Shown here one piece after another: positions 8,956-18,561 of a stretch of DNA of 64,000 bases. Positions within the stretch are counted from its first letter, which is position 1, and each line of letters begins with the position of its first letter. Below the pieces are notes generated by a model. That model saw only the letters and a program-made list of their open reading frames with translations, had not been told where the DNA came from and did not search any database. Source of the stretch: Streptomyces subrutilus (GTDB lineage: Bacteria; Actinomycetota; Actinomycetes; Streptomycetales; Streptomycetaceae); assembly GCF_008704535.1 (NCBI RefSeq), contig NZ_CP023701.1:5498001-5562000 (forward strand). Direction: 5' to 3'. A program made the translations under genes and the position numbers.

Positions 8956-9602
8956 GCACCACCCGACCCACCAAGAAGGTCGTCGTCTTCGACTACGGCT
9001 TCGGCAACGTCCGCTCCGCCGAACGCGCCCTCGCGCGCGTCGGCGCGGACGTCGAGATCACCCGCGACTACGACCGGGCCATGGACGCCGACGGACTCCT
9101 CGTCCCCGGCGTCGGCGCCTTCTCCGCCTGCATGCGGGGGCTCAAGGACGCCCGCGGCGACTGGATCATCGGCCGCAGGCTCTCCGGCGGCCGCCCCGTC
9201 ATGGGCATCTGCGTCGGCATGCAGATCCTCTTCGAGCGGGGCATCGAGCACGGCGTCGAGACCGAGGGCCTCGACGAGTGGCCCGGCACCGTCGGCCCGC
9301 TGAAGGCCCCGATCGTCCCCCACATGGGCTGGAACACCGTCGAGGCCCCCGCCGACAGCCAGGCCTTCGCCGGCCTCGACGCCGACGCCCGGTTCTACTT
9401 CGTGCACTCGTACGCGGCCCGCGACTGGAGCCTGGAGGTCACCAACCCGGCCATCCGCGCCCCCCGCGTCACCTGGGCCACCCACGGCGAACCCTTTGTC
9501 GCGGCGGTGGAGAACGGCGCCCTGTGGGCCACCCAGTTCCACCCCGAGAAGTCCGGCGACGCCGGGGCCCAGCTCCTCACCAACTGGATCGAGACCCTCT
9601 GA
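8952..9602 (+). CDS. hisH: imidazole glycerol phosphate synthase, glutaminase subunit
   Basis: HisH supplies ammonia from glutamine to HisF, which closes the imidazole ring. The class I amidotransferase triad is visible: Cys in MGICVGMQ, and His and Glu in QFHPEKSG near the C-terminus. The length of 216 residues is typical. It starts at the ATG overlapping the preceding stop, and its own stop overlaps the priA ATG by one base. HisF lies two genes downstream, so both subunits come from one operon. Confidence 0.98.
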   Translation: MSTTRPTKKVVVFDYGFGNVRSAERALARVGADVEITRDYDRAMDADGLLVPGVGAFSACMRGLKDARGDWIIGRRLSGGRPVMGICVGMQILFERGIEHGVETEGLDEWPGTVGPLKAPIVPHMGWNTVEAPADSQAFAGLDADARFYFVHSYAARDWSLEVTNPAIRAPRVTWATHGEPFVAAVENGALWATQFHPEKSGDAGAQLLTNWIETL

Positions 9603-10330
9603 TGCCGAAGACCCTTGAGCTGCTGCCCGCGGTCGACGTCCGCGACGGACAGGCCGTCCGCCTCGTCCACGGGGTGTCCGGCAGCGAGACCTCCTACGGC
9701 TCCCCGCTCGACGCGGCCCTCGCCTGGCAGGCCTCCGGCGCCGAATGGCTCCACCTCGTCGACCTCGACGCCGCCTTCGGCACCGGCGACAACCGGGCCC
9801 TGGTCGCCGAGATCACCGGCGCCATGGACATCAAGGTCGAACTCTCCGGAGGCATCCGCGACGACGCCTCGCTCGCCGCGGCCCTCGCCACCGGCTGCAC
9901 CCGCGTCAACCTCGGCACCGCCGCCCTGGAGACCCCCGAGTGGGCCGCCCGGGCCATCGCCGAGCACGGCGACCGCATCGCGGTCGGCCTCGACGTCCGC
10001 GGCACCACCCTCAAGGGCCGCGGCTGGACCAGCGAGGGCGGCGACCTCTACGAGACCCTCGCCCGCCTCGACGCCGAGGGCTGCGCCCGCTACGTCGTCA
10101 CCGACATCGGCAAGGACGGCACACTCACCGGCCCCAACCTGGAGCTGCTGAAGAACGTCTGCGCCGCCACCGACCGCCCCGTCGTCGCCTCCGGCGGCAT
10201 CTCCTCCCTCGACGACCTGCGCGCCCTGTCCGCGCTCGTCCCGCAGGGCGTGGAGGGCGCCATCGTCGGCAAGGCCCTGTACGCCAAGGCCTTCACCCTG
10301 GAAGAAGCCCTGAAGGTGGTCTCCGCATGA
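9602..10330 (+). CDS. priA: phosphoribosyl isomerase A (HisA/TrpF dual type)
   Basis: This 242-residue TIM-barrel isomerase carries the two catalytic aspartates in LLPAVDVRDGQ and VTDIGKDGT. In Streptomyces and Mycobacterium the equivalent enzyme, PriA, isomerises both ProFAR (histidine) and PRA (tryptophan). No trpF is seen in this window even though trpE, trpC, trpB and trpA are, consistent with the dual role. Dual activity is family knowledge, not visible directly. The start overlaps the hisH stop as TGATG; the stop overlaps the next ATG. Confidence 0.95.
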   Translation: MPKTLELLPAVDVRDGQAVRLVHGVSGSETSYGSPLDAALAWQASGAEWLHLVDLDAAFGTGDNRALVAEITGAMDIKVELSGGIRDDASLAAALATGCTRVNLGTAALETPEWAARAIAEHGDRIAVGLDVRGTTLKGRGWTSEGGDLYETLARLDAEGCARYVVTDIGKDGTLTGPNLELLKNVCAATDRPVVASGGISSLDDLRALSALVPQGVEGAIVGKALYAKAFTLEEALKVVSA

Positions 10331-10722
10331 GTTCGGACGCCGTACGCCGCATCTCCTCCGGCGGCCCCTACGAGGACGCCATCGGCTACTCCCGGGCCGT
10401 CCGCCTCCCCAACGGCCTGGTCCTCGTCTCCGGCTGCACCGCGGCCGACGGAGGCGGCCCGTACGACCAGGCCGTCGCCGCCTTCGGCGTGGCCTTCGAC
10501 GCGCTCGCCCAGGCCGGACTCGGCCCCGAGCACGTGGTGCGCACCCGGATGTACATCACCCACGCCCGCGACGTGGACGACGTCGGCCGCGCCCACAAGG
10601 AGCTCTTCGACGCCGTCCGCCCCGCCGCCTCCATGATCATCGTCTCCGGCTTCGTCGACCCGGGCATGGTCGTCGAGGTGGAGGTCGAGGCCTTCGGCCC
10701 GGTGGGGGAGGAGTCCGCATGA
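10327..10722 (+). CDS. RidA/YjgF-family protein in the his operon
   Basis: The 131-residue protein has the RidA fold signature: an N-terminal GRPYED-like SGGPYEDAIGYSRAV, a central LVLVSGCTA strand, and the VRTRMYITHARDVDDVGR region carrying the conserved substrate-binding arginine. RidA proteins hydrolyse reactive enamine/imine intermediates made by PLP enzymes. It overlaps priA upstream and hisF downstream by 4 nt each, so it is translated with them. A protective role for His/Trp pathway enzymes is inferred. It belongs to a divergent RidA subgroup, and its activity is untested. Confidence 0.85.
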   Translation: MSSDAVRRISSGGPYEDAIGYSRAVRLPNGLVLVSGCTAADGGGPYDQAVAAFGVAFDALAQAGLGPEHVVRTRMYITHARDVDDVGRAHKELFDAVRPAASMIIVSGFVDPGMVVEVEVEAFGPVGEESA

Positions 10723-11474
10723 CCCTCGCGGTACGCGTGATCCCCTGCCTGGACGTGGACAACGGCCGGGTCGTCAAGGGCGTCAACTTCCAGAACCTGC
10801 GCGATGCCGGAGACCCGGTGGAGATGGCCAAGCTGTACGACGCCGAGGGCGCCGACGAGCTGACCTTCCTCGACATCACCGCCTCCTCCGGCAACCGCGA
10901 GACCACCTACGACGTGGTGCGCCGCACCGCCGAGCAGGTCTTCATCCCGCTCACCGTGGGCGGCGGGGTCCGCACCGCGGACGACGTGGACAGGCTGCTG
11001 CGCGCCGGAGCGGACAAGGTCGGTGTGAACACCGCCGCCATCGCCCGCCCCGAACTCATCCAGGAGATCGCGGAACGCTTCGGCCGCCAGGTGCTCGTCC
11101 TGTCCGTGGACGCGCGGCGCACCGCCGCCGGCACCTTCGAGGTCACCACGCACGGCGGCCGCCGGGGCACGGGCCTCGACGCGGTCGAGTGGGCCCACCG
11201 GGCGGCCGAGCTGGGCGCCGGGGAGATCCTGCTGAACTCGATGGACGCGGACGGCACGAAGGACGGCTACGACACCGAGATGATCGCGGCCGTCCGCAAG
11301 CACGTCACCGTCCCGGTGATCGCCTCGGGCGGCGCCGGCGAGCTGGCCCACTTCCCGCCGGCCATCGCGGCGGGTGCCGACGCGGTGCTGGCGGCGTCCG
11401 TGTTCCACTTCGGCGACCTCCGCATCTCCCAGGTCAAGGCCGCCCTCCAGGAGGCCGGCCACCCGATCCGCTGA
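10719..11474 (+). CDS. hisF: imidazole glycerol phosphate synthase, cyclase subunit
   Basis: HisF is the TIM-barrel cyclase that, with HisH, forms imidazole-glycerol phosphate and AICAR. The catalytic aspartates lie in IPCLDVDNGRVVKG (near residue 11) and LNSMDADGTKDGYD (near 176). At 251 residues the length is normal. It is the last gene of the contiguous his block; its stop is followed by a 10-bp GC inverted repeat (11492-11501 with 11532-11541) that may serve as a weak terminator against the convergent gene. Confidence 0.98.
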   Translation: MTLAVRVIPCLDVDNGRVVKGVNFQNLRDAGDPVEMAKLYDAEGADELTFLDITASSGNRETTYDVVRRTAEQVFIPLTVGGGVRTADDVDRLLRAGADKVGVNTAAIARPELIQEIAERFGRQVLVLSVDARRTAAGTFEVTTHGGRRGTGLDAVEWAHRAAELGAGEILLNSMDADGTKDGYDTEMIAAVRKHVTVPVIASGGAGELAHFPPAIAAGADAVLAASVFHFGDLRISQVKAALQEAGHPIR

Positions 11475-11712
11475 CCGGGTGACTCCGTCGGGGGCGGGGC
11501 CGGCGGCCTACCCGTACCGTCCCCGTCAGAGCCCCGCCCCACGGCCCCCGGACGGACCCGGGCTGGTGGGGGTGCGGGGACGGTGGCGGGTGTCCCCGCA
11601 GGCGAAGCGGACGAAGCGCCGAGGCGCGTACCGGTACCGCCCGGGCCCGAGCCGAGGCCGCCCGGGCCCGGGCCCCGCCCAGGCCCGCGCCCGCGCACCC
11701 GGCGCCCCGGCG

Positions 11713-12345
11713 TCAGAGGCCCAGTTCCGCCGTCGCCAGTTTCGCCACCGCCTCCGGCTCGCCGTCCAGCGACACCGCCGCCGCGGCCTGCCGCCCGAAG
11801 CAGAACAGCGTCAGTTCACCGGGCTCGCCCGTGACCGTCACCACCGGCACCCCCTTGCGCGCCACCGCCGTCCGGCCGTCCGGCCGCCGCAGGACCAGGC
11901 CCACCGGCGAGCGCCGCCCCGTCAGCCGGGCCAGCTTCTCCAGCCGGGACCACAGGGAGTCCGCGAACACCGGGTCCACGTCCCGCGGCGACCAGTCCGG
12001 CTGCGCCCGCCGGACGTCCTCCGCGTGCACGTAGAACTCCACCGCGTTCGCCGCCTCGTCGACCTGCTTCAGCGCGTACACCGACAGCTTCGGCGGGCCC
12101 GTCCGGATCAGCTGGACGAGCTCCTCGTACGGCTTGGCCGTGTACTCCGCCATCGTCCGTTCCAGCCGCGCCTTCAGCGCGCCCAGCAACAGGCCGCCCG
12201 CGGCGTCCGGCCGCCGCTCGCGGATCACGACGTGTGCCGCGAGGTCCCGGCAGGTCCAGCCGGCGCACAGCGTCGGCGCCTCCGGTCCGGCCGACTCCAA
12301 CAGGTCCGCCAGCAGCAGGCGTTCACGCTTCGCATGGGTAGACAT
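11713..12345 (-). CDS. TIGR03085-type DinB-like protein
   Basis: The 210-residue protein starts MSTHAKRERLLLADLLES and includes LCAGWTCRDLAAHVV, the helix-bundle signature of DinB-like/maleylpyruvate-isomerase-N proteins of the TIGR03085 group. These proteins are annotated as metal-binding; many relatives are mycothiol-dependent, but the function of this group is unknown. It lies antisense between hisF and hisI and is a conserved interruption in actinobacteria. The ATG at 12345 is preferred over an upstream in-frame ATG at 12387. Confidence 0.85.
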   Translation of the reverse strand: MSTHAKRERLLLADLLESAGPEAPTLCAGWTCRDLAAHVVIRERRPDAAGGLLLGALKARLERTMAEYTAKPYEELVQLIRTGPPKLSVYALKQVDEAANAVEFYVHAEDVRRAQPDWSPRDVDPVFADSLWSRLEKLARLTGRRSPVGLVLRRPDGRTAVARKGVPVVTVTGEPGELTLFCFGRQAAAAVSLDGEPEAVAKLATAELGL

Positions 12346-12437
12346 GCGGGCCAGCCTACGGCCGGAACCGGCCCGGTGCCCGTTCATCAGGCGGACGGCG
12401 ATCCTCGGCGGAGCCGCCCGCCCGGCACAATGGCCGC

Positions 12438-12815
12438 ATGAGTACGTCCTCCCGCCCCGGCAACCTCGACCCCGCCATCGCCGCGCGCCTCAAGCGTTCC
12501 GCCGACGGCCTGGTACCGGCCATCGCCCAGCAGTACGACACCGGTGAGGTGCTCATGCTCGGGTGGATGGACGACGAGGCCCTGCACCGCACGCTGACCA
12601 CCGGCCGCTGCACCTACTGGTCCCGCAGCCGGCGGGAGTACTGGGTGAAGGGGGATACTTCCGGCCACTTCCAGCACGTGAAGTCCGTCGCCCTCGACTG
12701 CGACGCGGACACCGTACTCGTCAAGGTCGACCAGGTCGGAGCCGCCTGCCACACCGGCACCCGGACCTGTTTCGACACCGACGTCCTCCCGATCGCCGCT
12801 GCCGAGAACAGGTAG
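12438..12815 (+). CDS. hisI: phosphoribosyl-AMP cyclohydrolase
   Basis: This 125-residue HisI opens the adenine ring of PR-AMP in histidine synthesis. It contains the GEVLMLGWMDDEAL start region, CTYWSRSRREYWVKG, the Mg-site run CDADTVLVKVDQ and the zinc cysteines in ACHTGTRTCF. No HisE pyrophosphohydrolase domain is fused. Only 12 nt separate it from trpE, so the last detached his gene is probably co-transcribed with tryptophan synthesis. Confidence 0.97.
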   Translation: MSTSSRPGNLDPAIAARLKRSADGLVPAIAQQYDTGEVLMLGWMDDEALHRTLTTGRCTYWSRSRREYWVKGDTSGHFQHVKSVALDCDADTVLVKVDQVGAACHTGTRTCFDTDVLPIAAAENR

Positions 12816-12827
12816 GTTTCGCACGCC

Positions 12828-14318
12828 ATGGATCTTGAGACGTTCCGCAAGCTCGCGGCCGACCGCCGCGTCATCCCCGTGAGCCGCAAGCTGCTGGCCG
12901 ACGGGGACACGCCCGTCGGGCTCTACCGCAAGCTCGCCGCCGAACGCCCGGGGACCTTCCTGCTGGAGTCGGCCGAGAACGGCCGCTCCTGGTCCCGCTA
13001 CTCCTTCGTCGGCGTGCGCAGCGACGCGACCCTCACGGTGCGCGACGGCCAGGCGCACTGGATCGGCACCCCGCCCGTGGGCGTCCCCACCGGCGGCGAT
13101 CCGCTGGACGCGCTGCGGGCGACCGTGGAGGCCCTGCACACCCCCCGCGACGCCGCGGGCGGGGCGCCGCCGTTCACCGGCGGCATGGTGGGCTACCTCG
13201 GCTACGACATCGTCCGCCGCCTGGAGCGGATCGGCGAGCACACCACGGACGACCTCGAACTGCCCGAGCTGACCATGCTGCTCACCTCGGACCTGGCGGT
13301 CCTGGACCACTGGGACGGCACCGTCCGGCTCATCGCGAACGCGATCAACCACAACGACCTGGAATCAGGGGTCGACGAGGCGTACGCGGACGCCGTCGCG
13401 CGCCTCGACACCATGGAGGCCGACCTGGCGCGGCCCGCCCCCTACACCCCGACCCCGCTGCCCGTCTCCGAGCTGCCGGAGTTCTCCGCGCTGTGGGGCG
13501 GTGAGAAGTACCGGGCGGCGGTCGAGGACGTCAAGGAGCGGATCCGGGCCGGCGAGGCCTTCCAGGTGGTGCCCTCGCAGCGGTTCGAGACCCCGTGCCG
13601 GGCCTCGGCGCTGGACGTCTACCGGGTGCTGCGGGCCACCAACCCGTCCCCGTACATGTACCTGTTCCGCTTCGAGAACGGCTTCGACGTCGTCGGCTCC
13701 AGCCCCGAGGCGCTGGTGAAGGTCGAGGACGGCCGGGCCATGGTCCACCCCATCGCCGGCACCCGGCACCGCGGGGCGACCCCGCAGGAGGACCACGAGC
13801 TGGCCGAGGAACTGCTGGCCGACCCCAAGGAGCGCGCCGAGCACCTCATGCTCGTCGACCTCGGCCGCAACGACCTCGGCCGGGTCTGCGAGCCGGGCTC
13901 CGTCGAGGTCGTCGACTTCATGTCCGTGGAGCGGTACTCGCACGTCATGCACATCGTGTCCACGGTCACCGGCCGGGTCGCGCAGGGCCGCACCGCCTTC
14001 GACGTGCTCACCGCGTGCTTCCCGGCCGGCACCCTCTCCGGCGCGCCGAAGCCCCGGGCCATGCAGATCATCGAGGAGCTGGAGCCCTCCCGCCGCGGCC
14101 TGTACGGCGGCTGCGTCGGCTACCTGGACTTCGCCGGGGACTCCGACACGGCCATCGCCATCCGCACCGCGCTGCTGCGCGACGGAACGGCGTACGTCCA
14201 GGCGGGGGCCGGGGTGGTGGCCGACTCGGTGCCGGAGCTGGAGGACCAGGAGTGCCGCAACAAGGCGGCGGCCGTGCTCCGCGCGGTCGGAGCGGCCAAC
14301 CGCCTCCACGGCGCCTGA
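12828..14318 (+). CDS. trpE: anthranilate synthase component I
   Basis: TrpE converts chorismate to anthranilate using ammonia from TrpG, which is not in this window. The Trp-feedback motif FLLESAEN lies near residue 45, and the catalytic chorismate-binding core contains LVDLGRNDLGRVC and FPAGTLSGAPKPRAM. Length is 496 residues. I found no Trp-rich leader peptide upstream; only 12 nt separate it from hisI. Any attenuation would have to act elsewhere. Confidence 0.97.
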   Translation: MDLETFRKLAADRRVIPVSRKLLADGDTPVGLYRKLAAERPGTFLLESAENGRSWSRYSFVGVRSDATLTVRDGQAHWIGTPPVGVPTGGDPLDALRATVEALHTPRDAAGGAPPFTGGMVGYLGYDIVRRLERIGEHTTDDLELPELTMLLTSDLAVLDHWDGTVRLIANAINHNDLESGVDEAYADAVARLDTMEADLARPAPYTPTPLPVSELPEFSALWGGEKYRAAVEDVKERIRAGEAFQVVPSQRFETPCRASALDVYRVLRATNPSPYMYLFRFENGFDVVGSSPEALVKVEDGRAMVHPIAGTRHRGATPQEDHELAEELLADPKERAEHLMLVDLGRNDLGRVCEPGSVEVVDFMSVERYSHVMHIVSTVTGRVAQGRTAFDVLTACFPAGTLSGAPKPRAMQIIEELEPSRRGLYGGCVGYLDFAGDSDTAIAIRTALLRDGTAYVQAGAGVVADSVPELEDQECRNKAAAVLRAVGAANRLHGA

Positions 14319-14341
14319 GGGCGTAGGGGATAGTGGGGTAC

Positions 14342-15052
14342 GTGAGTGCCGTACCCCCGCCCCGAACCGATGCCGCCGCCGACGCCGCGCACGACCCCGA
14401 CGCCGCGCACACCGCAGGCGCCGCACCGAACGCCGACGCCGCGCCGGACGCCGCACCGGACGCGGGCCGCCGCGGCGGCCGCCGCAGCGTGGCCGCCGCC
14501 CTGCTGCTCGGCGCGCTCGGCGCCACCGTCGTCCTGCTGGCCTCCGGCCGGACCTGGGCCCGCGGCACCGCGGCCCTGGGCTCCGACGCGCTGCCGCTGA
14601 CCGCCGACGGGCGGGCCGTCACCGGGCTGCCCGCCTCCCTGGCCATCGTGGGCCTCGCCGCGCTGGTCGCGGTGTTCGCGGTACGGGGCAGGAGCCGGCT
14701 CCTGGTGTCCGGGCTGCTGGCGCTCAGCGGGCTCGGCGCCGTGCTGGCCGCGCTCTTCGCCGCCGACGGCCGGCAGGCCCTGGACGCCGAGGCGGCCCGG
14801 ACGACGGCGGACGCGGCCGCGCACGTGGCCGGGCTGACGCAGACCGCGTGGCCGCACGTCACGGCGGCCGGCGGCGCCCTGATCCTGCTCGCCGGGCTGC
14901 TGGCGCTGCGGTTCGGGAAGGCGTGGCCCTCGATGGGCGGACGCTACGAGCGCGACGGCAGTCCTCGTACCCGTACGGTCGCGCCGGTCGACCCCGACCG
15001 GCCGGAGGATCTGTGGAAGGCTCTGGACCGCGGCGAGGACCCGACCCGCTGA
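14342..15052 (+). CDS. Trp-biosynthesis-associated membrane protein (TIGR02234)
   Basis: An N-terminal stretch rich in Ala-Asp-Ala repeats (about 35 residues) is followed by four hydrophobic helices and a charged C-terminus ending WKALDRGEDPTR. Position directly after trpE and the overall pattern match the TIGR02234 family, conserved in actinobacterial trp loci. Its biochemical role is unknown. GTG at 14342 is chosen because GATAGT at 14329-14334 is spaced like a -10 box for a leaderless transcript; a GTG at 14333 is also possible. Confidence 0.83.
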   Translation: MSAVPPPRTDAAADAAHDPDAAHTAGAAPNADAAPDAAPDAGRRGGRRSVAAALLLGALGATVVLLASGRTWARGTAALGSDALPLTADGRAVTGLPASLAIVGLAALVAVFAVRGRSRLLVSGLLALSGLGAVLAALFAADGRQALDAEAARTTADAAAHVAGLTQTAWPHVTAAGGALILLAGLLALRFGKAWPSMGGRYERDGSPRTRTVAPVDPDRPEDLWKALDRGEDPTR

Positions 15053-15133
15053 CCGACCCCCCTGCCCGGTGCGGGACAATGACACCGAGCGTTCGACACA
15101 GCACGTGCGACAGATCAACGAGGAGAGCAACTC

Positions 15134-15385
15134 ATGGCGGGCACTAGCCACGGACACACCCCGGCCGCCTGGACCGGTGTAATGATCGCCTTCATCGGTT
15201 TCTGCATCTCCGGCGCCTTCATGGTGCTGGCGAACCCGCTCGGTTTCTGGGCCGGCCTCGTCGTCGTCGTCCTCGGCGGTGTCGTCGGCATGGCGATGAA
15301 GGCGGCGGGCATGGGCGCGCCGAAGACCACGCACCGCGACCTGGCCGAGGTCATCGCCGCCTCCAAGACCACGGTCAAGGTCTGA
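15134..15385 (+). CDS. HGxxPAAW-type small membrane protein
   Basis: The 83-residue protein begins MAGTSHGHTPAAWTGV, the motif that names the HGxxPAAW family, followed by two membrane helices (about 14-34 and 38-58) and a short charged tail. A clear GAGGAG ribosome site precedes the ATG. The family is conserved in actinobacterial trp clusters but has no assigned function. A hairpin follows its stop. Confidence 0.88.
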   Translation: MAGTSHGHTPAAWTGVMIAFIGFCISGAFMVLANPLGFWAGLVVVVLGGVVGMAMKAAGMGAPKTTHRDLAEVIAASKTTVKV

Positions 15386-15401
15386 GCGGGCGGTCCTGAG
15401 G

Positions 15402-15429
15402 AAGGCGCGGCCCCGCCGGGCTGCGCCTT
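15402..15429 (+). terminator. hairpin with TTT tail after the HGxxPAAW gene
   Basis: AAGGCGCGGCCC (15402-15413) pairs with GGGCTGCGCCTT (15418-15429) with one G-U pair and a CGCC loop, then a further T. It lies 17 nt after the HGxxPAAW stop and before the DUF2752 start, and probably ends the trpE transcript. Confidence 0.65.
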
Positions 15430-15455
15430 TCGGCACGACCGGGGAGAATCGCCGG

Positions 15456-15929
15456 GTGGACGCCTCCCGCACTCCCGAAGCCGTACCGCCGCCCCCGCCT
15501 CCCGGGGCCCCGGGACCCCCCGTACGGCCCTCCCGGGCGCGCCGGCTGGCCGCTCCGGCGCTGACCCTGGCGGGGGCCGTCGCGGCCTTCGCGTACGTCG
15601 GCGCCGTGGACCCGAACGAACCGGGCCACTACCCGGTCTGCCCGCTCTTCCGGCTGACGGGCGTGCTCTGTCCCGGCTGCGGGGGCCTGCGCAGCGCGCA
15701 CGCGTTCGCCCACGGCGATCTGGCCACCGCTGTGGGGGCGAACGCCCTCGCGGTCGCCGGTTATCTCGTCTTCGCCGCGTTCACCGCCCTGTGGCTGGTC
15801 CGCGCCGTCCGCGGCGGTCCGGTTCCGCGGCTCGCCGTGAAGCCGCCGTACTGGTGGGTCCTGGGCGCCGCGGCCCTGGTCTTCGCGGTCGTCCGGAACT
15901 TTCCCTTCGGCTCCGCGCTGGCGCCCTGA
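15456..15929 (+). CDS. DUF2752 membrane protein
   Basis: After a 30-residue Pro-rich N-terminus this 157-residue protein has three helices and the family hallmark CPLFRLTGVLCPGCGGLRSAH (Cys residues near 57, 67 and 70). DUF2752 proteins are of unknown function; the CPGCG motif suggests metal or redox chemistry at the membrane face, which is inference. GAGAAT lies just upstream of the GTG, so the transcript may be leaderless. It sits between the trpE and trpC units, as in other Streptomyces. Confidence 0.85.
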   Translation: MDASRTPEAVPPPPPPGAPGPPVRPSRARRLAAPALTLAGAVAAFAYVGAVDPNEPGHYPVCPLFRLTGVLCPGCGGLRSAHAFAHGDLATAVGANALAVAGYLVFAAFTALWLVRAVRGGPVPRLAVKPPYWWVLGAAALVFAVVRNFPFGSALAP

Positions 15930-16101
15930 GGTCCGCGCGCAGCGGCTGTGAAGCCCCGATTCCGAATGTCCAATTGCTGGGACGCGGTCAACCGGGTGCG
16001 GAGGGCGGCGCGGGCTGCGGATACCATTTGAGTGCCGACCTTGCGGTGGAACGTGTCTGCAAGGCGGCCGACCGTCATCGACCCGGAAGGGGGCCGCTCG
16101 C
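15930..16101 (+). promoter_or_regulatory. trpC operon promoter region with a 19-codon upstream frame
   Basis: The 172-nt gap holds a local AT-rich segment with TACCAT about 80 nt before trpC, a reasonable -10 box. From 16046 a GTG frame of 19 codons reads to a TGA that overlaps the trpC GTG (GTGA). It contains no tryptophan codons, so it is not a classical Trp leader peptide, but it could couple translation into trpC. The AAGGGGG ribosome site for trpC lies within it. Confidence 0.4.
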
Positions 16102-16911
16102 GTGAGTGTGCTCGACGAGATCATCGAAGGGGTCCGCGAAGACCTTGCCGAACGGCAGTCCCGCGTCAGCCTCGACGAGCTCAAGGAGCGTGCCGCCAAG
16201 GCGCCCCAGGCCAAGGACGGCGTCGCCGCACTGCGCGGTGACAGCGTCAAGGTGATCTGCGAGGTCAAGCGCTCCAGCCCGTCCAAGGGCGCGCTGGCCG
16301 CCATCGCCGATCCGGCCGGGCTCGCCGCCGACTACGAGGCGGGCGGTGCGGCGGTCATCTCCGTCCTCACCGAGCAGCGCCGTTTCGGCGGCTCCCTGGC
16401 CGACCTGGAGGCCGTCCGCGCCCGCGTGGACATCCCGATCCTGCGCAAGGACTTCATCGTCACGGCGTACCAGCTGTGGGAGGCGCGCGCCTACGGCGCC
16501 GACCTCGCGCTGCTGATCGTCGCGGCCCTGGAGCAGGAGGCCCTCGTCTCCCTCATCGAGCGGGCCGAGTCCATCGGCCTGACCCCGCTCGTCGAGGTCC
16601 ACGACGAGGAGGAAGTGGAGCGCGCGGTCGCCGCCGGAGCGAAGATCATCGGCGTCAACGCCCGCAACCTCAAGGACCTGAAGGTCGACCGCTCCACCTT
16701 CGAGCGCGTCGTCCAGGAGATCCCGGCCCACATCGTCAAGATCGCCGAATCCGGCATCCGCGGGCCGCACGACCTGATCGCCTACGCCAACGAGGGCGCC
16801 GACGCCGTCCTCGTCGGGGAGTCCCTGGTGACCGGACGCGACCCGAAGGCGGCCGTGGCCGACCTCGTCGCCGCCGGCGCCCACCCCGCCCTGCGCCACG
16901 GGCGGAGCTGA
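16102..16911 (+). CDS. trpC: indole-3-glycerol phosphate synthase
   Basis: TrpC closes the indole ring from CdRP. The barrel motifs are all present: ICEVKRSSPSKG near residue 54, LRKDFIVTAYQ near 115, INARNL-like GVNARNLKDLKVD, and IAESGIRGPHD. The length of 269 residues is that of the monofunctional enzyme, with no fused TrpF. It is the first gene of the trpC-trpM-trpB-trpA group. Confidence 0.97.
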   Translation: MSVLDEIIEGVREDLAERQSRVSLDELKERAAKAPQAKDGVAALRGDSVKVICEVKRSSPSKGALAAIADPAGLAADYEAGGAAVISVLTEQRRFGGSLADLEAVRARVDIPILRKDFIVTAYQLWEARAYGADLALLIVAALEQEALVSLIERAESIGLTPLVEVHDEEEVERAVAAGAKIIGVNARNLKDLKVDRSTFERVVQEIPAHIVKIAESGIRGPHDLIAYANEGADAVLVGESLVTGRDPKAAVADLVAAGAHPALRHGRS

Positions 16912-16919
16912 CCCGTCCC

Positions 16920-17132
16920 GTGAACCACGACCGCCCCTCCGTCCGCACCCGACCCGGCCGCCGCGGCCCGGTCGGCGTGCCGACGGCGCACGCGCCGCTG
17001 GCGCGCGGCTGCCGCCCCCGCGGCTGCCGCGCCCCGGCCCGGCGGGTGCACGGGCGGCGGGTCCGGTACGTGATCGGCTCCGAGCCCGGTCAGGTCAACG
17101 GCATGCGATGGCGGCGCGGCAGCGCGCCGTAA
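16920..17132 (+). CDS. trpM: tryptophan biosynthesis modulator TrpM
   Basis: A short, very Arg-rich frame lies between trpC and trpB. Its C-terminal part (ARGCRPRGCRAPARRV and RYVIGSEPGQVNGMRW) matches what I know of the Streptomyces TrpM/TrpX family, reported to modulate tryptophan synthesis and development. It has two Cys in a CRPRGC motif. GTG at 16920 gives 70 residues; GTG at 16978 is a possible shorter start. It is preceded closely by trpC and is likely co-transcribed. Confidence 0.8.
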   Translation: MNHDRPSVRTRPGRRGPVGVPTAHAPLARGCRPRGCRAPARRVHGRRVRYVIGSEPGQVNGMRWRRGSAP

Positions 17133-17319
17133 CGAGGAGCGCCGCGCGGTGGACGCCGCACGGCCCCCGTACGGCCCGTCGACCCCGAGCCGCCGGCTCC
17201 GGGCACGGGCCGCTCCGCACCGTATTCAGGCACGCCGAAAGGTGTGTGGGCCACGGGCGGGCGGCGCACTACGGTGAAGACCACTTCCGCCGCACCACGC
17301 ACCCGTAGGAGCACTGGAC

Positions 17320-18557
<1,238 letters not shown>

Positions 18558-18561
<4 letters not shown>

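Noticed and set aside
12438..12828. Trp leader peptide/attenuator before trpE
   Set aside because: hisI ends 12 nt before trpE, and no short Trp-rich frame or paired hairpins were seen.
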